NCBI RefSeq assembly: GCF_002112505.1
Contig: NZ_NEHW01000001.1
Location: forward strand, 434,001-498,000
DNA: 64,000 nucleotides
Reading direction: 5' to 3'
DNA from: Pseudomonas sp. R28(2017)
GTDB taxonomy: Bacteria; Pseudomonadota; Gammaproteobacteria; Pseudomonadales; Pseudomonadaceae
How positions within the stretch are numbered: position 1 is the first letter of the stretch; each line of letters begins with the position of its first letter. Of this stretch, positions 44,992 through 53,743 are shown one piece after another. A program made the position numbers and the translations under genes. The notes beneath the pieces were generated by a model. It was given only the letters and a program-made list of their open reading frames with translations. It ran no database searches and had not been told where the DNA came from.

Positions 44992-45522
44992 GTGGTTTCG
45001 ATTCCTGAGCTGAACAGTTCGATCCATACCCTGTACCAGAGCCATTCGCGCTGGCTGCTGGGCTTTCTCTACCGGCGCCTGGGCAACCGGCCGGATGCCG
45101 CCGACCTGGTGCAGGACACCTTCGTGCGCATTCTGCATCGTCCGCGCCCGCTCGAAGGCCAGTCGGCGGAACGCTCGTACCTGGCGACCATCGCCCGCGG
45201 CCTGTGCATCGACCATTGGCGGCGACAGAAGCTGGAGCACGCCTGGCTTGCACAGCTGGCCTTGCAGCCCCCTGCACTGCAGCCCTCGCCTGAACAGCGC
45301 GCGCTGATCGTCGAGACCCTGCATGAAGTCGACGCGATGCTGCAGCGTTTGCCGGGCAAGGTCCGCCAGGCATTCCTGCTGGCGCAGATCGACGGCCTGG
45401 CCTACCGCGATATCGCCGCCCACATCGGCGTCAGCGAACGCATGATCAAGAAGTACCTGGCCCAGGCGTTGCTGCACTGCGCCATCCTCGAAGCCGAACT
45501 CGACGGCCTGCTGGTGGAATGA
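44992..45522 (+). CDS. ECF sigma factor of iron cell-surface signalling (FecI type)
   Basis: A 176-residue sigma-70-family protein from GTG 44992 (a TTG at 44941 would add 17 residues; neither has a clear ribosome site). Region 2 is LYQSHSRWLLGFLYRRLGNRPDAADLVQDTFVRIL and region 4 is LPGKVRQAFLLAQIDGLAYRDIAAHIGVSERMIKKYL. Followed within 4 nt by fecR-like and then a TonB receptor gene, the standard order for FecI/FecR/FecA-type regulation. No convincing Fur box was seen upstream. Confidence 0.9.
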   Translation: MVSIPELNSSIHTLYQSHSRWLLGFLYRRLGNRPDAADLVQDTFVRILHRPRPLEGQSAERSYLATIARGLCIDHWRRQKLEHAWLAQLALQPPALQPSPEQRALIVETLHEVDAMLQRLPGKVRQAFLLAQIDGLAYRDIAAHIGVSERMIKKYLAQALLHCAILEAELDGLLVE

Positions 45523-45526
45523 CGCC

Positions 45527-46492
45527 ATGACCCAAACGGCACACAAACTCAGCCACGCCAGCCTGCAACAAGCTGCGCACTGGTATGTGCAGTTGCAGGA
45601 CGAAAACGTCGGCCCACAGCTGCAACGGCAATGGCAGGCCTGGCTCGAGCAGCACAGCGACCACCAGGCGGCCTGGCACTACGTGCAGAGGGTTGGCCAG
45701 CGATTTGCGCCCCTGCAGCAAGAAGGCAGCGGGGCCGGCCGGGTACTGCGTGAGCATGATCCACGCCGCATCACCCGCCGCACGGGGCTCAAGTCGTTGG
45801 TGGTGCTGGGCGCCGGCTCGCTGCTGGGCTGGAGTGCCTGGCGCGGGGCGCCGCTGCAAGGCTGGGGCGCCGACTTGACCACGGGCATCGGCGAAACCCG
45901 CGAGACACGCCTGGCCGACGGCAGCCAGCTGTGGATCGGGGCGCAGAGCGCGGTAGACCTGGACTTCACCCTGCAGGCCCGGGTGCTGCACCTGCGCTTT
46001 GGCCAAATCCTGGTGGAAACCGCCCACGATGCCCGCCGCCCGTTCTACGTCGATACCAACCAGGGGCGCATGCAGGCTTTGGGTACCCGTTTCGCGGTCT
46101 GCCAGCAGGATGAGCTCACGCGCCTGGACGTCTACGCCGGCGCCGTCGAGGTATGCACCGCAGGCAGTGCCGAGCGCCGTATCGTCCAGGCCGGCCAGCA
46201 GGTGCAGTTCAGCGCCCAGGCCATCGGCGACCCACGGCTAGCGCAAAGTGCCGGCGAGTCGTGGATCCATCGGCGCCTGAACGCCGAGGACATGCCGCTG
46301 GCGCAATTGCTGCAGACGCTGGGGCGTTATCGCCACGGTCATCTGGGCTGGCACCCGGCGGTCGCGCAGTTGTCGGTAATGGGCACCTTCCCGCTTGACG
46401 ACAGCGACCGCGCACTGGCGCTGCTGCAGGCGGCATTGCCGGTGCGTGTGCAGCAGCTCACTTCCTGGTGGGTGAGTGTGGAGCCCGCCTGA
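45527..46492 (+). CDS. FecR-family anti-sigma regulator
   Basis: A 321-residue inner-membrane protein: a cytoplasmic N-terminal domain with the DUF4880-like segment (QLQRQWQAWLEQHSDHQAAWHYVQRV), one membrane helix at about 88-106 (LKSLVVLGAGSLLGWSAW), and a periplasmic FecR domain (GIGETRETRLADGSQLWIGAQSAVDLDF; VDTNQGRMQALGTRFAV). It transmits the siderophore-occupancy signal from the TonB receptor to the sigma factor. Separated by a REP element from the receptor gene. Confidence 0.92.
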   Translation: MTQTAHKLSHASLQQAAHWYVQLQDENVGPQLQRQWQAWLEQHSDHQAAWHYVQRVGQRFAPLQQEGSGAGRVLREHDPRRITRRTGLKSLVVLGAGSLLGWSAWRGAPLQGWGADLTTGIGETRETRLADGSQLWIGAQSAVDLDFTLQARVLHLRFGQILVETAHDARRPFYVDTNQGRMQALGTRFAVCQQDELTRLDVYAGAVEVCTAGSAERRIVQAGQQVQFSAQAIGDPRLAQSAGESWIHRRLNAEDMPLAQLLQTLGRYRHGHLGWHPAVAQLSVMGTFPLDDSDRALALLQAALPVRVQQLTSWWVSVEPA

Positions 46493-46534
46493 CTGGCCGG
46501 GCTTTGCTTGAAAGCGCAAGGTTTGCGCGATCCA

Positions 46535-46620
46535 TGTGGGAGCGGGCTAGCCCGCGAACACCGGCATAGCCGGTGCCATGCACCGTGTTGGATTCTTCGC
46601 GGGCAAGCCCGCTCCCACAG
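46535..46620. repeat. Hybrid REP element between fecR and receptor gene
   Basis: Outer arms TGTGGGAGCGGGCTAGCCCG and TTCGCGGGCAAGCCCGCTCC surround the CACCGGC-ATA-GCCGGTG hairpin, the same hybrid layout as at 33157. It lies in the 240-bp gap between fecR and the receptor. Confidence 0.8.
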
Positions 46621-46732
46621 AAATCTCAATACAGCCAAAAATTTCTCCAGCCCGGTTCCCTTTTCCTCGTTTCGTTCGGTTTACCCCGCGTACGACACCT
46701 CACAACCTACCGTATCGATTCCAGGGACCAGC

Positions 46733-49174
46733 ATGCCGAAGCCCCTCCACCCCGCATTCCGCCTGGCGCTAGCCGCACCGCTTTCGCTCTGCACAGTCGC
46801 ACCACTGATGCTGCCTGCCACACTGGCGCATGCCGAACAGGCCGCCAGTGCCGAGATGAATTTCGACATCGCCCCGGGCTCGCTCGCAGGCGCGCTCAAC
46901 CAGTTCAGTAGCCAGGCCGGCATCTACCTGGCCGGCAGCAATGCATTGGCTGCCGGCAAGACCAGCCAGGGCCTGCAAGGCCGCTACAGTGTCACCCAGG
47001 GGTTGGCCCGCCTGCTACAGGGCAGCGGGCTGCAAGCCGTACCACAGGGCAACGCCGGCTATGTGCTGCAACCGGCCGTCGACGGTAGTGCGCTGCAACT
47101 CGATGCCACCACCGTCAATGCCGCCGCCCTGCTCGCCAGCAACGGCCAGAGCGACAGCGGCTACCGCGCCGTGGCCAGCGCCACCGCCAGCAAGACCAGC
47201 AGCGCACTGGCCGACACCCCGCGTTCGGTGTCGGTGGTGACCCGCCAGCGCATGGATGACCAGCAGTCGCAGACCCTTACCGAAGTGCTCGGCTACGTGC
47301 CGGGGATCTTCTCGCCGCCCTTCGCCGGGGGTGACGGGCAAGCCGGCGACCTGTTCTTCATCCGCGGTTTCAACGCCACCGACTATGGATATGGCCTGCT
47401 GCGCGACGGCCTGCGCGTGCAGGGCAACCGTTACGACACCAGCAGCGAACCTTACGGCCTGGAGCGGGTGGAAGTGTTCCGTGGCCCGACCTCGATCCTG
47501 TATGGCGAAAACGCCCCGGGTGGCGTGGTCAACCTGGTCAGCAAAAAACCGACTGACGACGCCCGTGGCGAAGTGCAACTGAGCTACGGCTCGTACAACC
47601 GCCGTCAGCTCGGGGTCGATGTCTCCGGCCCGTTGACTGACGAAGGCAACATCCTCGGCCGCCTGGTAATGATGGGCCGCAAGTCCGATACCCAGATCGA
47701 CCACCAGCCCGACGACCGGATGTACATCGCGCCGTCGCTGACCCTGAACTTCGACGAGTTCAACAGCCTGACCGTATTGGCCACCTACCAGCGCGACCGT
47801 ACCCTGATGGAACTCGGTTATCCCGCCGCCGGCACCCTGCTGCACAACCCCAACGGCAAGATCGACAAGGACCAGCTGTCCGGCAACCCGGACTGGGACA
47901 ACTTCGAGCGCGAAACCTGGAGCCTGGGCTACGCGTTCAGCCACCGCTTCAACGACACCTGGCAGTTCCGCCAGAACTCGCGCTATCTGCAGTCACGCAT
48001 CGACCGCCAGGAAATGTGGCCCGGCAACCTGAACAACGGCGGCTTCGGCACCACCCTGAGCAACCAGGCCTATGACCGCTACAACAAGTCCATCGCCTAC
48101 TCGCTGGACAACCAGTTCGAAGGCCACTTCATCGACGGTGCTTTCGAACACACGGTGCTGGTGGGCGCGAGCCTGGACCGCACGTCGTTCAACCAGGACT
48201 GGGACGCCGGCAACGGCGGCACCATCAACGTGTTCAACCCGGTGTGGAACGGCAAGCCGAGCACCCCGCTCCATGTGCAGAACGCCCTGCTGGAACAGAC
48301 CATGTATGGCCTGTACAGCCAGCTGCAGACCAAGGTCGACCACTGGGTGCTGCTGCTTGGCGGGCGCCTGGATCGGGTCAACAGCCAGTTCCGCAACAAG
48401 GCCGGCACCCTCAACGCCGAAGCCGACATGGACAGCTGGGACAGCGACTTCACCTGGCAGACCGGCGTGATGTACCAGTTCGACAACGGCCTGTCGCCGT
48501 ACTTCAGCTACTCCACGGCCTTCGCCCCGACCCAGCAGACCGAGAGCAAGAGCGGCCCGCTGGACCCGACCACCAGCGAGCAGTACGAGGTGGGCATCAA
48601 GTACGAACCCAAGGGCTGGAACACCGCCTTCACCGCCTCGGTGTACGACCTGCGCAAGAAGGACGACGTGCTGTATGACGCAGCCGTAGGTGACTACCGC
48701 CAGATCGGCGCCAGCCGCGCCAAGGGCGTGGAGCTGGAGCTCAACAGCGACCTGAGCGAGAACCTCAACCTGACTGCCGCCTACACCTACACCGACTCGC
48801 GCATCACCAAGGATGTGGCCGGGTCATTGTATGAAGACCACCAGATGACCGGCGTGCCGCGCAACCAGGCGTCGGTGTGGAGCACCTACCGCTTTCGTGA
48901 CGGGTTGCTGAAGGGGCTGCAGATCGGTGGCGGTGTGCGCCACTTCGACAGTACCTTCGCGTACACGCCGACCAGCCTGTACGGCAAACTCGACACCGGT
49001 GATGTGACACTGGTGGATGCCAAGGTCGGCTATCAGATCGACGACAACTGGTCGGTCGAGGTCAATGCCCGCAACCTGTTCGACAAGGAATACGTGGCGG
49101 GTTGCAACAACGCCGGGCGTTGCTATTGGGGTGAGGAGCGTACTTTGCTGGGCACGGTTTCGCTGCGCTGGTAG
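46733..49174 (+). CDS. TonB-dependent siderophore receptor with N-terminal signalling (STN) domain
   Basis: An 813-residue outer-membrane receptor. Signal peptide about 1-34 (ends AHA-EQ); STN/secretin domain at about 40-115 (FDIAPGSLAGALNQFSSQAG, QGLQGRYSVTQGLARLLQGSGL); plug from about 150 (TPRSVSVVTRQRMDDQQ, FIRGFNATDYGYGLLRDGLRV, YGENAPGGVVNLVSKKP); 22-strand barrel to the terminal ...LGTVSLRW. The family imports hydroxamate-type xenosiderophores (FoxA/FiuA-like), but the ligand cannot be fixed. With sigma and FecR genes upstream it forms a complete signalling trio. Confidence 0.92.
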   Translation: MPKPLHPAFRLALAAPLSLCTVAPLMLPATLAHAEQAASAEMNFDIAPGSLAGALNQFSSQAGIYLAGSNALAAGKTSQGLQGRYSVTQGLARLLQGSGLQAVPQGNAGYVLQPAVDGSALQLDATTVNAAALLASNGQSDSGYRAVASATASKTSSALADTPRSVSVVTRQRMDDQQSQTLTEVLGYVPGIFSPPFAGGDGQAGDLFFIRGFNATDYGYGLLRDGLRVQGNRYDTSSEPYGLERVEVFRGPTSILYGENAPGGVVNLVSKKPTDDARGEVQLSYGSYNRRQLGVDVSGPLTDEGNILGRLVMMGRKSDTQIDHQPDDRMYIAPSLTLNFDEFNSLTVLATYQRDRTLMELGYPAAGTLLHNPNGKIDKDQLSGNPDWDNFERETWSLGYAFSHRFNDTWQFRQNSRYLQSRIDRQEMWPGNLNNGGFGTTLSNQAYDRYNKSIAYSLDNQFEGHFIDGAFEHTVLVGASLDRTSFNQDWDAGNGGTINVFNPVWNGKPSTPLHVQNALLEQTMYGLYSQLQTKVDHWVLLLGGRLDRVNSQFRNKAGTLNAEADMDSWDSDFTWQTGVMYQFDNGLSPYFSYSTAFAPTQQTESKSGPLDPTTSEQYEVGIKYEPKGWNTAFTASVYDLRKKDDVLYDAAVGDYRQIGASRAKGVELELNSDLSENLNLTAAYTYTDSRITKDVAGSLYEDHQMTGVPRNQASVWSTYRFRDGLLKGLQIGGGVRHFDSTFAYTPTSLYGKLDTGDVTLVDAKVGYQIDDNWSVEVNARNLFDKEYVAGCNNAGRCYWGEERTLLGTVSLRW

Positions 49175-49180
49175 CGGTCT

Positions 49181-49290
49181 CCTGTGCCGGCCTCTTCGCG
49201 GGCTCGCCCGCTCCCACATAGATCACAACTGGCCTGAGGCCAGCGCTGTACCTGTGGGAGCGGGCGAGCCCGCGAAGAGGCCGGCACAGG
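49181..49290. repeat. Convergent REP pair (REPIN)
   Basis: Inverted REP copies between the receptor gene and the proline-racemase-family gene. The remainder of the gap to 49414 contains the GCCTTACAGCC element (49339-49349). Confidence 0.9.
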
Positions 49291-49414
49291 CAACCACAAC
49301 TGCCATTCAAGAACCCGATCACCCGATCGGAATTATTCGCCTTACAGCCCCACCCCGCCCCTTTATCCTGCGGCCCAGACCCCGCTCAAACACCACAACA
49401 AAGGGCCGCCCCGC

Positions 49415-50467
49415 ATGTCATTCAAACGCACCATCCATGCCGTCGACACCCACGCCGGCACGCCCATGCGCGTGATCACCGGCGGCATCCCGAACATCCC
49501 CGGCGACAGCGTGCACGCCAAAATGAAGTGGCTCGAAGCCAACGACGACCCGCTGCGCAAGCTGATGCTGCGCGAGCCCCGCGGCTACCCGGCGCACTGC
49601 TGCAACCTCATCGTCCCGCCCAGCCACCCCGAAGCCGACGCCGGCTACATCATCATGGAACAGATCGAGTATCCGGTGATGTCAGGCGGCAACACCATCT
49701 CGGTGGTCACCGTGCTGCTGGAAATGGGCATGCTGCCGATGCGTGAGCCGCTCACCGAACTGGTGCTCGAGGCACCGGCCGGGCTGATCCGCATCAAGGC
49801 GCAATGCGAAGGTGGCAAGGTCAAGGCGGTCACCTTCCAGAACGTGCCGGCGTTCGCGGCGCATATCGACGCCGAAATCGACGTGCCGCACCTGGGCAAG
49901 GTACGCGTGGACGTGGGCTGGGGCGGGATGTTCTACGTGATCGCCGATGTGCGGCAGTTCAAGGGGCTTGAGCTGATTCCCGAACATGGCGGCGAGATCG
50001 CCCGGGTGTCATCGATGATTCGCCAGGCCGCCATCGAACAGCTGCCGGTCGCCCACCCCGACTACCCCGGCATCGGCATCACGATCTCCCAGCTTTCCGG
50101 GCCCAGCGAAGACCCCAATGCCGACTGGAAGAATGCCGTGACCATGGCCAGCGGCGCGTTCTCCTGGGACGACCCGGCCACCTGGACCGGCGCGCTGGAC
50201 CGTTGCCCGTGCGGCACCGGCACCTCGGCAAAGATGGCCACGCTACACGCCAAGGGCGAACTGCCGCTGCACCGCGACTTCCGCCACCAAGGCCTGCTGG
50301 GCAATGTCTACACCGGCCGCCTGATCGACGAAACCACGATTGGCGGCAAGCAGGCCGTGGTGCCGACCATCACGGGCAAGAGCTGGATCTACGGCCTGAA
50401 CACCTTCGTCCTCGACCACGACGACCCGTTCCCGGAAGGTTTCACCATTGGCGACATCTGGGCCTGA
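49415..50467 (+). CDS. Proline racemase-family enzyme with Ser/Cys active site (probable hydroxyproline dehydratase/epimerase relative)
   Basis: A 350-residue proline-racemase-fold protein. The first active-site residue is Ser90 in YPVMSGGNTIS in place of the Cys found in HypE (Cys88), while the second is Cys266 in [12 protein letters not shown]. Family members with Cys/Cys are racemases or epimerases; those with Thr or Ser in the first position include trans-3-hydroxy-L-proline dehydratases. It is therefore probably not a classical racemase. The GCCTTACAGCC element upstream is shared with the hyp cluster. A LysR gene follows after a terminator. Confidence 0.85.
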   Translation: MSFKRTIHAVDTHAGTPMRVITGGIPNIPGDSVHAKMKWLEANDDPLRKLMLREPRGYPAHCCNLIVPPSHPEADAGYIIMEQIEYPVMSGGNTISVVTVLLEMGMLPMREPLTELVLEAPAGLIRIKAQCEGGKVKAVTFQNVPAFAAHIDAEIDVPHLGKVRVDVGWGGMFYVIADVRQFKGLELIPEHGGEIARVSSMIRQAAIEQLPVAHPDYPGIGITISQLSGPSEDPNADWKNAVTMASGAFSWDDPATWTGALDRCPCGTGTSAKMATLHAKGELPLHRDFRHQGLLGNVYTGRLIDETTIGGKQAVVPTITGKSWIYGLNTFVLDHDDPFPEGFTIGDIWA

Positions 50468-50481
50468 GTGCCGCTAGTATC

Positions 50482-50510
50482 GGCGAGTCGGGCCAGCCGG
50501 CTCGCCTTTT
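50482..50510 (+). terminator. Rho-independent terminator between the racemase-family gene and lysR
   Basis: Stem GGCGAGTCGG / CCGGCTCGCC (one G-T wobble) with a GCCAG loop and TTTT. The LysR start is only 17 nt further. Confidence 0.75.
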
Positions 50511-50526
50511 GCGAAGGTCGCATCAC

Positions 50527-51396
50527 ATGAACATCGAGCACCTGCGGGCCTTCATCGAAGTGGCCGCCAGCGGCAGCTTCCACAAGGCCGCCGAACGCCT
50601 GCACATCACCCAGTCTTCGGTCAGTGCACGGATCAAGGCACTCGAGGATCGCCTCAACCGCCCGCTGTTCAGCCGCAGCCGGCACGGCGTCACGCTGACC
50701 TCCGGCGGCAATCTGTTCTACCGCCATGCAGTTTCGGTGATCAGCGCCTGGGAGCGCGCCCAACATGACGTGGCCTTGCCTACCGATGTGCGCAGCTCGG
50801 TCAGCCTGGGGCTGCCGATGAACCACTGGGGCAACATCACGGCCGACTGGGTGGCATGGATGGAACGGCACCAGCCACGGGTCGCCACGCAGGTGCAATC
50901 GGATTACTCGATCCTGCTGATGAACGAGCTGCGCGAAGGTTTGCTGGACCTTGCGATCCTCTACGAACCGCACCACTGGCCAGACGTGGCCCTTGAACCG
51001 TTCCTCGAAGAACCGCTACAGCTGGTGTCGACGCAGGCCGACACGGTGTTCGAGGGCCATGGCGAGGGCTACGTGTACATCAGCTGGGGCCGCTCGTTCA
51101 CCGACCAGCACAATGCGGCCTTCCCCGGCGCCAGGCGTCATCGACTGTCAATCACCCAGGAAACCATTGCCCTGGACTACATCCTCAAGCACGGCGGCTC
51201 GGCGTATTTCTCGCAATTCATGGTCAAGGGCCTGCTTGCCGAGGGACGCCTGCATGCCGTGGCCGCCGCGCCCGAGCTCAGTGTGCGTACTTACCTGGCG
51301 TTTTCCACCTTGCGAGAACGGTCGCCGGAGACGCTGAAGGCGGTCGAGGGCCTGCAATCGATCCCCTTCTACACCCAGGGCAAGCGTTTCAGCTAA
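50527..51396 (+). CDS. LysR-family transcriptional regulator
   Basis: A 289-residue regulator from ATG 50527 (GAAGG upstream). HTH at about 1-60 (IEHLRAFIEVAASGSFHKAAERLHITQSSVSARIKALEDRLNRPLF), effector domain from about 88. It stands directly downstream of the Ser/Cys proline-racemase-family gene in the same direction and may regulate it; the terminator between them means separate or attenuated expression. Confidence 0.88.
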   Translation: MNIEHLRAFIEVAASGSFHKAAERLHITQSSVSARIKALEDRLNRPLFSRSRHGVTLTSGGNLFYRHAVSVISAWERAQHDVALPTDVRSSVSLGLPMNHWGNITADWVAWMERHQPRVATQVQSDYSILLMNELREGLLDLAILYEPHHWPDVALEPFLEEPLQLVSTQADTVFEGHGEGYVYISWGRSFTDQHNAAFPGARRHRLSITQETIALDYILKHGGSAYFSQFMVKGLLAEGRLHAVAAAPELSVRTYLAFSTLRERSPETLKAVEGLQSIPFYTQGKRFS

Positions 51397-51402
51397 CAAA
51401 AA

Positions 51403-51428
51403 CCCCCGGCCATTTGCATGACCGGGGG
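51403..51428. terminator. Hairpin between lysR and convergent lipoprotein gene
   Basis: Stem CCCCCGG / CCGGGGG around a 12-nt loop, with an AAAA run on the left (U-run for the minus strand). Likely ends both convergent transcripts. Confidence 0.65.
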
Positions 51429-51472
51429 CTTCGGATCAGGCCGCTAGCGGCGAGATCTGGGGATCACCAGGC

Positions 51473-51664
51473 TTACTGCTGCTGCGGCAGCTTATCGATC
51501 GGGCCGCAGCCACCGATGACCTTGGAGATGGAAACCGAAGGGTGGAACAGGTAGTCGTACGAGCAGTTTTTCTGCGCGTTATAGACTTGGCCAGTGCAGC
51601 CCGACAGCAGGGCAACGCCGGAAACTACAGCAACGGCGACAGTGGCCTTGAACAGCTTTTTCAT
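51473..51664 (-). CDS. Small lipoprotein
   Basis: A 63-residue protein. MKKLFKATVAVAVVSGVALLSGC is a lipoprotein signal with the lipobox LLSGC and Cys23 as lipidation site. The mature part (TGQVYNAQKNCSYDYLFHPSV... VIGGCGPIDKL) has two further cysteines that could form a disulfide; it resembles the DUF4223 group of tiny lipoproteins. AAGGAC precedes ATG 51664. Function unknown. Confidence 0.8.
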   Translation of the reverse strand: MKKLFKATVAVAVVSGVALLSGCTGQVYNAQKNCSYDYLFHPSVSISKVIGGCGPIDKLPQQQ

Positions 51665-51942
51665 ACTAAGTCCTTTAAATGCTTCATCTTCGGCCATCTT
51701 TCTGATGGCGGCGGGATGATACAGAACCCAGGCATTGGATCCAAGTCGCAAAAAACCACCGACAAAATGGTCCGGGCGGCACTTGGCAAATGCCCCGCGC
51801 TGAGAGGTTCACGTTTTCAGCAACCGGGTGTCCCGCCGTTGTGAGGTGATGGGCTGCCCTGCAGCCCCGATGTTTTTTTACGGGTAATGCAAAGCGCGTT
51901 AGGCTACGAGCCTGCCTTAGCACTGCCCAACAGGAGTTCCCC

Positions 51943-52560
51943 ATGCTCGGCGTCACCGACTACGGCGCGTTCGTCATCGCCTTCATCATCGTCCTGGCCA
52001 TCCCCGGCCCTGGCAATTTTGCCCTGATCACCGCCACTGGCAAGGGCGGCATCAAGGCCGGCATGGCGGCAACCTGTGGGGTGATCCTGGGTGACCAGGT
52101 GCTGTTGTGGCTGGCCGTGGCCGGCGTCGCGACCCTGCTGGCCGCCTACCCCGCCGCCTTCCACGTGGTGCAGTGGGCCGGCGCCGCCTACCTGGCCTAC
52201 CTGGGCCTGCGCATGCTGCTGAGCAAACCCGGCGGCGCCCCCCGCGCCAACCGCATGGACAACGGCCATTACCTGCGCCAGACCATGATGATCACCCTGC
52301 TCAACCCCAAGGCGATCATGTTCTACATGGCGTTCTTCCCGCTGTTCGTCGACCCGGTCAAGCACCAGGGGCTGGTGACCTTCGGTTTCCTTGCCGCGAC
52401 GGTGGCGCTGGTGACCTTCCTGTATGGGTTGATTGCCGTGGTGCTGACGCATCTGCTGGCTGAGCGCATGCGGGCCAATCCGCGTATCGCCAATATGTTC
52501 GAGCGGTTGGCCGGGGCTTGTCTGGTCGGGTTCGGCATCAAGCTGGCGGCGATGCGCTGA
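51943..52560 (+). CDS. LysE/RhtB-family amino acid exporter
   Basis: A 205-residue, six-helix exporter. IVLAIPGPGNFALITATGKGGIKAGMAATCG is the LysE/RhtB N-terminal signature and FLNPKAIMFYMAFFPLFVDP-type sequence (LLNPKAIMFYMAFFPLF) the central one. It exports a basic, branched or hydroxylated amino acid; the substrate is unknown. Upstream, a GGGCTGC/GCAGCCC hairpin and T7 run (51851-51878) might be an attenuator-like element. Confidence 0.88.
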   Translation: MLGVTDYGAFVIAFIIVLAIPGPGNFALITATGKGGIKAGMAATCGVILGDQVLLWLAVAGVATLLAAYPAAFHVVQWAGAAYLAYLGLRMLLSKPGGAPRANRMDNGHYLRQTMMITLLNPKAIMFYMAFFPLFVDPVKHQGLVTFGFLAATVALVTFLYGLIAVVLTHLLAERMRANPRIANMFERLAGACLVGFGIKLAAMR

Positions 52561-52574
52561 GACCAGTAGCAATC

Positions 52575-52610
52575 AGCCCCTGGGAACTGATGTTCCCAGG
52601 GGCTTTTTTA
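52575..52610 (+). terminator. Rho-independent terminator after the LysE exporter
   Basis: A 13-bp perfect stem (AGCCCCTGGGAAC and complement), TGAT loop and T6. Strong canonical terminator. Confidence 0.92.
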
Positions 52611-52954
52611 TTGCGTGAAGGCTCTGATCCGGGGCTGGAACACATATTTTCTTACATCTTCGCTTCAGATTTTTCCCATGCCTTGTAGGGCGCTTCTGAA
52701 TCATACTCGTGGGCCTGCCAAACCATTGCGAGTGCTTGGGAGTGGGCCTAATCTCGGGGCCGTCGTTGCCAATGCAGCGACCGGCTTTGACAGGCCGCCC
52801 TATTCAAGTTTCCGATGCAGCGCTTCATGGCAGCTGTGCATGGGGCACATTCGTGTGCGCCGGGTTCTTGGGTAACCGGTCTGTCAATCCATGTACAACT
52901 GCCTCCATTCGTTTGACAGCGTTGCCGGGCGGCTCCACTTACCCAGGAGCTTTC
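52611..52954. other. 344-bp region without a recognisable gene
   Basis: No convincing ORF. The last 150 bp contain a CCGGGTTCTTGGGTAACCGG imperfect hairpin (about 52859-52878) and a TTGACAGCG element, which may be a leader or promoter of the DUF6124 gene downstream. Confidence 0.4.
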
Positions 52955-53209
52955 ATGCGCAAAATAGTCCCCGATCCACCCCAAGCCTCTGTTGCTTTGC
53001 AAGACACTCTGGTCCAGACGTCTGAATACGTAATCTGTGCCTTGTCCGTCGCCCGCCAATCAGTGCAGCTCAACCCCACCTCCCCGAACTCGATCGTCAT
53101 GCAGGCGGTGATCCACGAAGTGGAAGCTGCCTACGCCCTGGTGGAGTCGGCATTGGTGCAATTGCAGATGCAGGCTCATCTACCGGCCGAGCTACGAACG
53201 CTGCACTAA
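52955..53209 (+). CDS. DUF6124 family small protein
   Basis: An 84-residue protein from ATG 52955 (CCAGGAGC upstream). MRKIVPDPPQ at the start and the helical body (VQTSEYVICALSVARQSVQL, MQAVIHEVEAAYALVESALVQLQ) match a family of small Pseudomonas proteins often found in several copies per genome. Function unknown. The in-frame upstream extension lacks a ribosome site. Confidence 0.75.
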   Translation: MRKIVPDPPQASVALQDTLVQTSEYVICALSVARQSVQLNPTSPNSIVMQAVIHEVEAAYALVESALVQLQMQAHLPAELRTLH

Positions 53210-53223
53210 GGCTCAAGTGATGT

Positions 53224-53328
53224 GCCGCCCTCTTCGCGGGCACGCCCGCTCCCACAGGATTGGCGCTGCCTTCAGCTATGGCGCTGTACCTGTGGGAGCG
53301 GGCGCGCCCGCGAAGAGGCCAGTACAGG
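53224..53328. repeat. Convergent REP pair (REPIN)
   Basis: Inverted REP copies directly before the DUF3077/toxin chimera. Confidence 0.9.
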
Positions 53329-53352
53329 CAATAGAAAATCAGGGAGAAAACA

Positions 53353-53667
53353 ATGACCACAGACAACACCCACCGCCCCACCACAGTCGGCAAAACCCGC
53401 TTCTACCAAGGCGAAAACAAAACCCAGCCCCTGTTCTGCATCGAGCCCGGTATCCCCTGCCAAGCCGCCCGCGAGCAAGCCTCTGAACTCATGAGCTACG
53501 CCCACGACCTGGCCTTGACCGGTTTGCATCCGCGCAGAAGGCGGGAATTATGGCGACACCGAACCTGTTGGCGAAGGTGTCAGCGAAATGCGTGTGTTTG
53601 TAGGTCCTGGCTACCGCATTTATTTCGTGCGGGCTGGCACAAACCGCTATGTGATCCTCTACGGTAG
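53353..53667 (+). pseudogene. DUF3077-like small protein with its 3' end replaced
   Basis: The first about 56 codons (RFYQGENKTQPLFCIEPGIPCQAA, REQASELMSYAHDLALTG) look like a DUF3077-family protein. After about 53520 the frame reads an Arg/Trp-rich stretch (HPRRRRELWRHRTCWRRC) that is the wrong frame of a toxin gene. A deletion or recombination seems to have joined the 5' part of this gene to the middle of a RelE/HigB toxin. AGGGAG lies upstream of the ATG, so a 104-residue chimera could still be made. Confidence 0.65.
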
Positions 53668-53743
53668 TGGCAAGACTGATCAAGCTAGAGGCATCAAGCG
53701 GGCGAAAGAAATTCTGTACGCGCTTCGAGGTAAGAAATCATGA
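53519..53743 (+). pseudogene. RelE/HigB (Gp49-like) toxin, N-terminally truncated
   Basis: In the frame ending at TGA 53743 the translation reads AEGGNYGDTEPVGEGVSEMR then VFVGPGYRIYFVRAG and YVILYGSGKTDQARGIKRAKE, the C-terminal two thirds of an HI1419/RelE-type addiction-module toxin. The N-terminal about 35-40 residues are absent, replaced by DUF3077-like sequence in another frame. An internal ATG at 53588 could give a 51-residue fragment. Its stop overlaps the antitoxin start by 4 nt, as in an intact pair. Confidence 0.75.
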
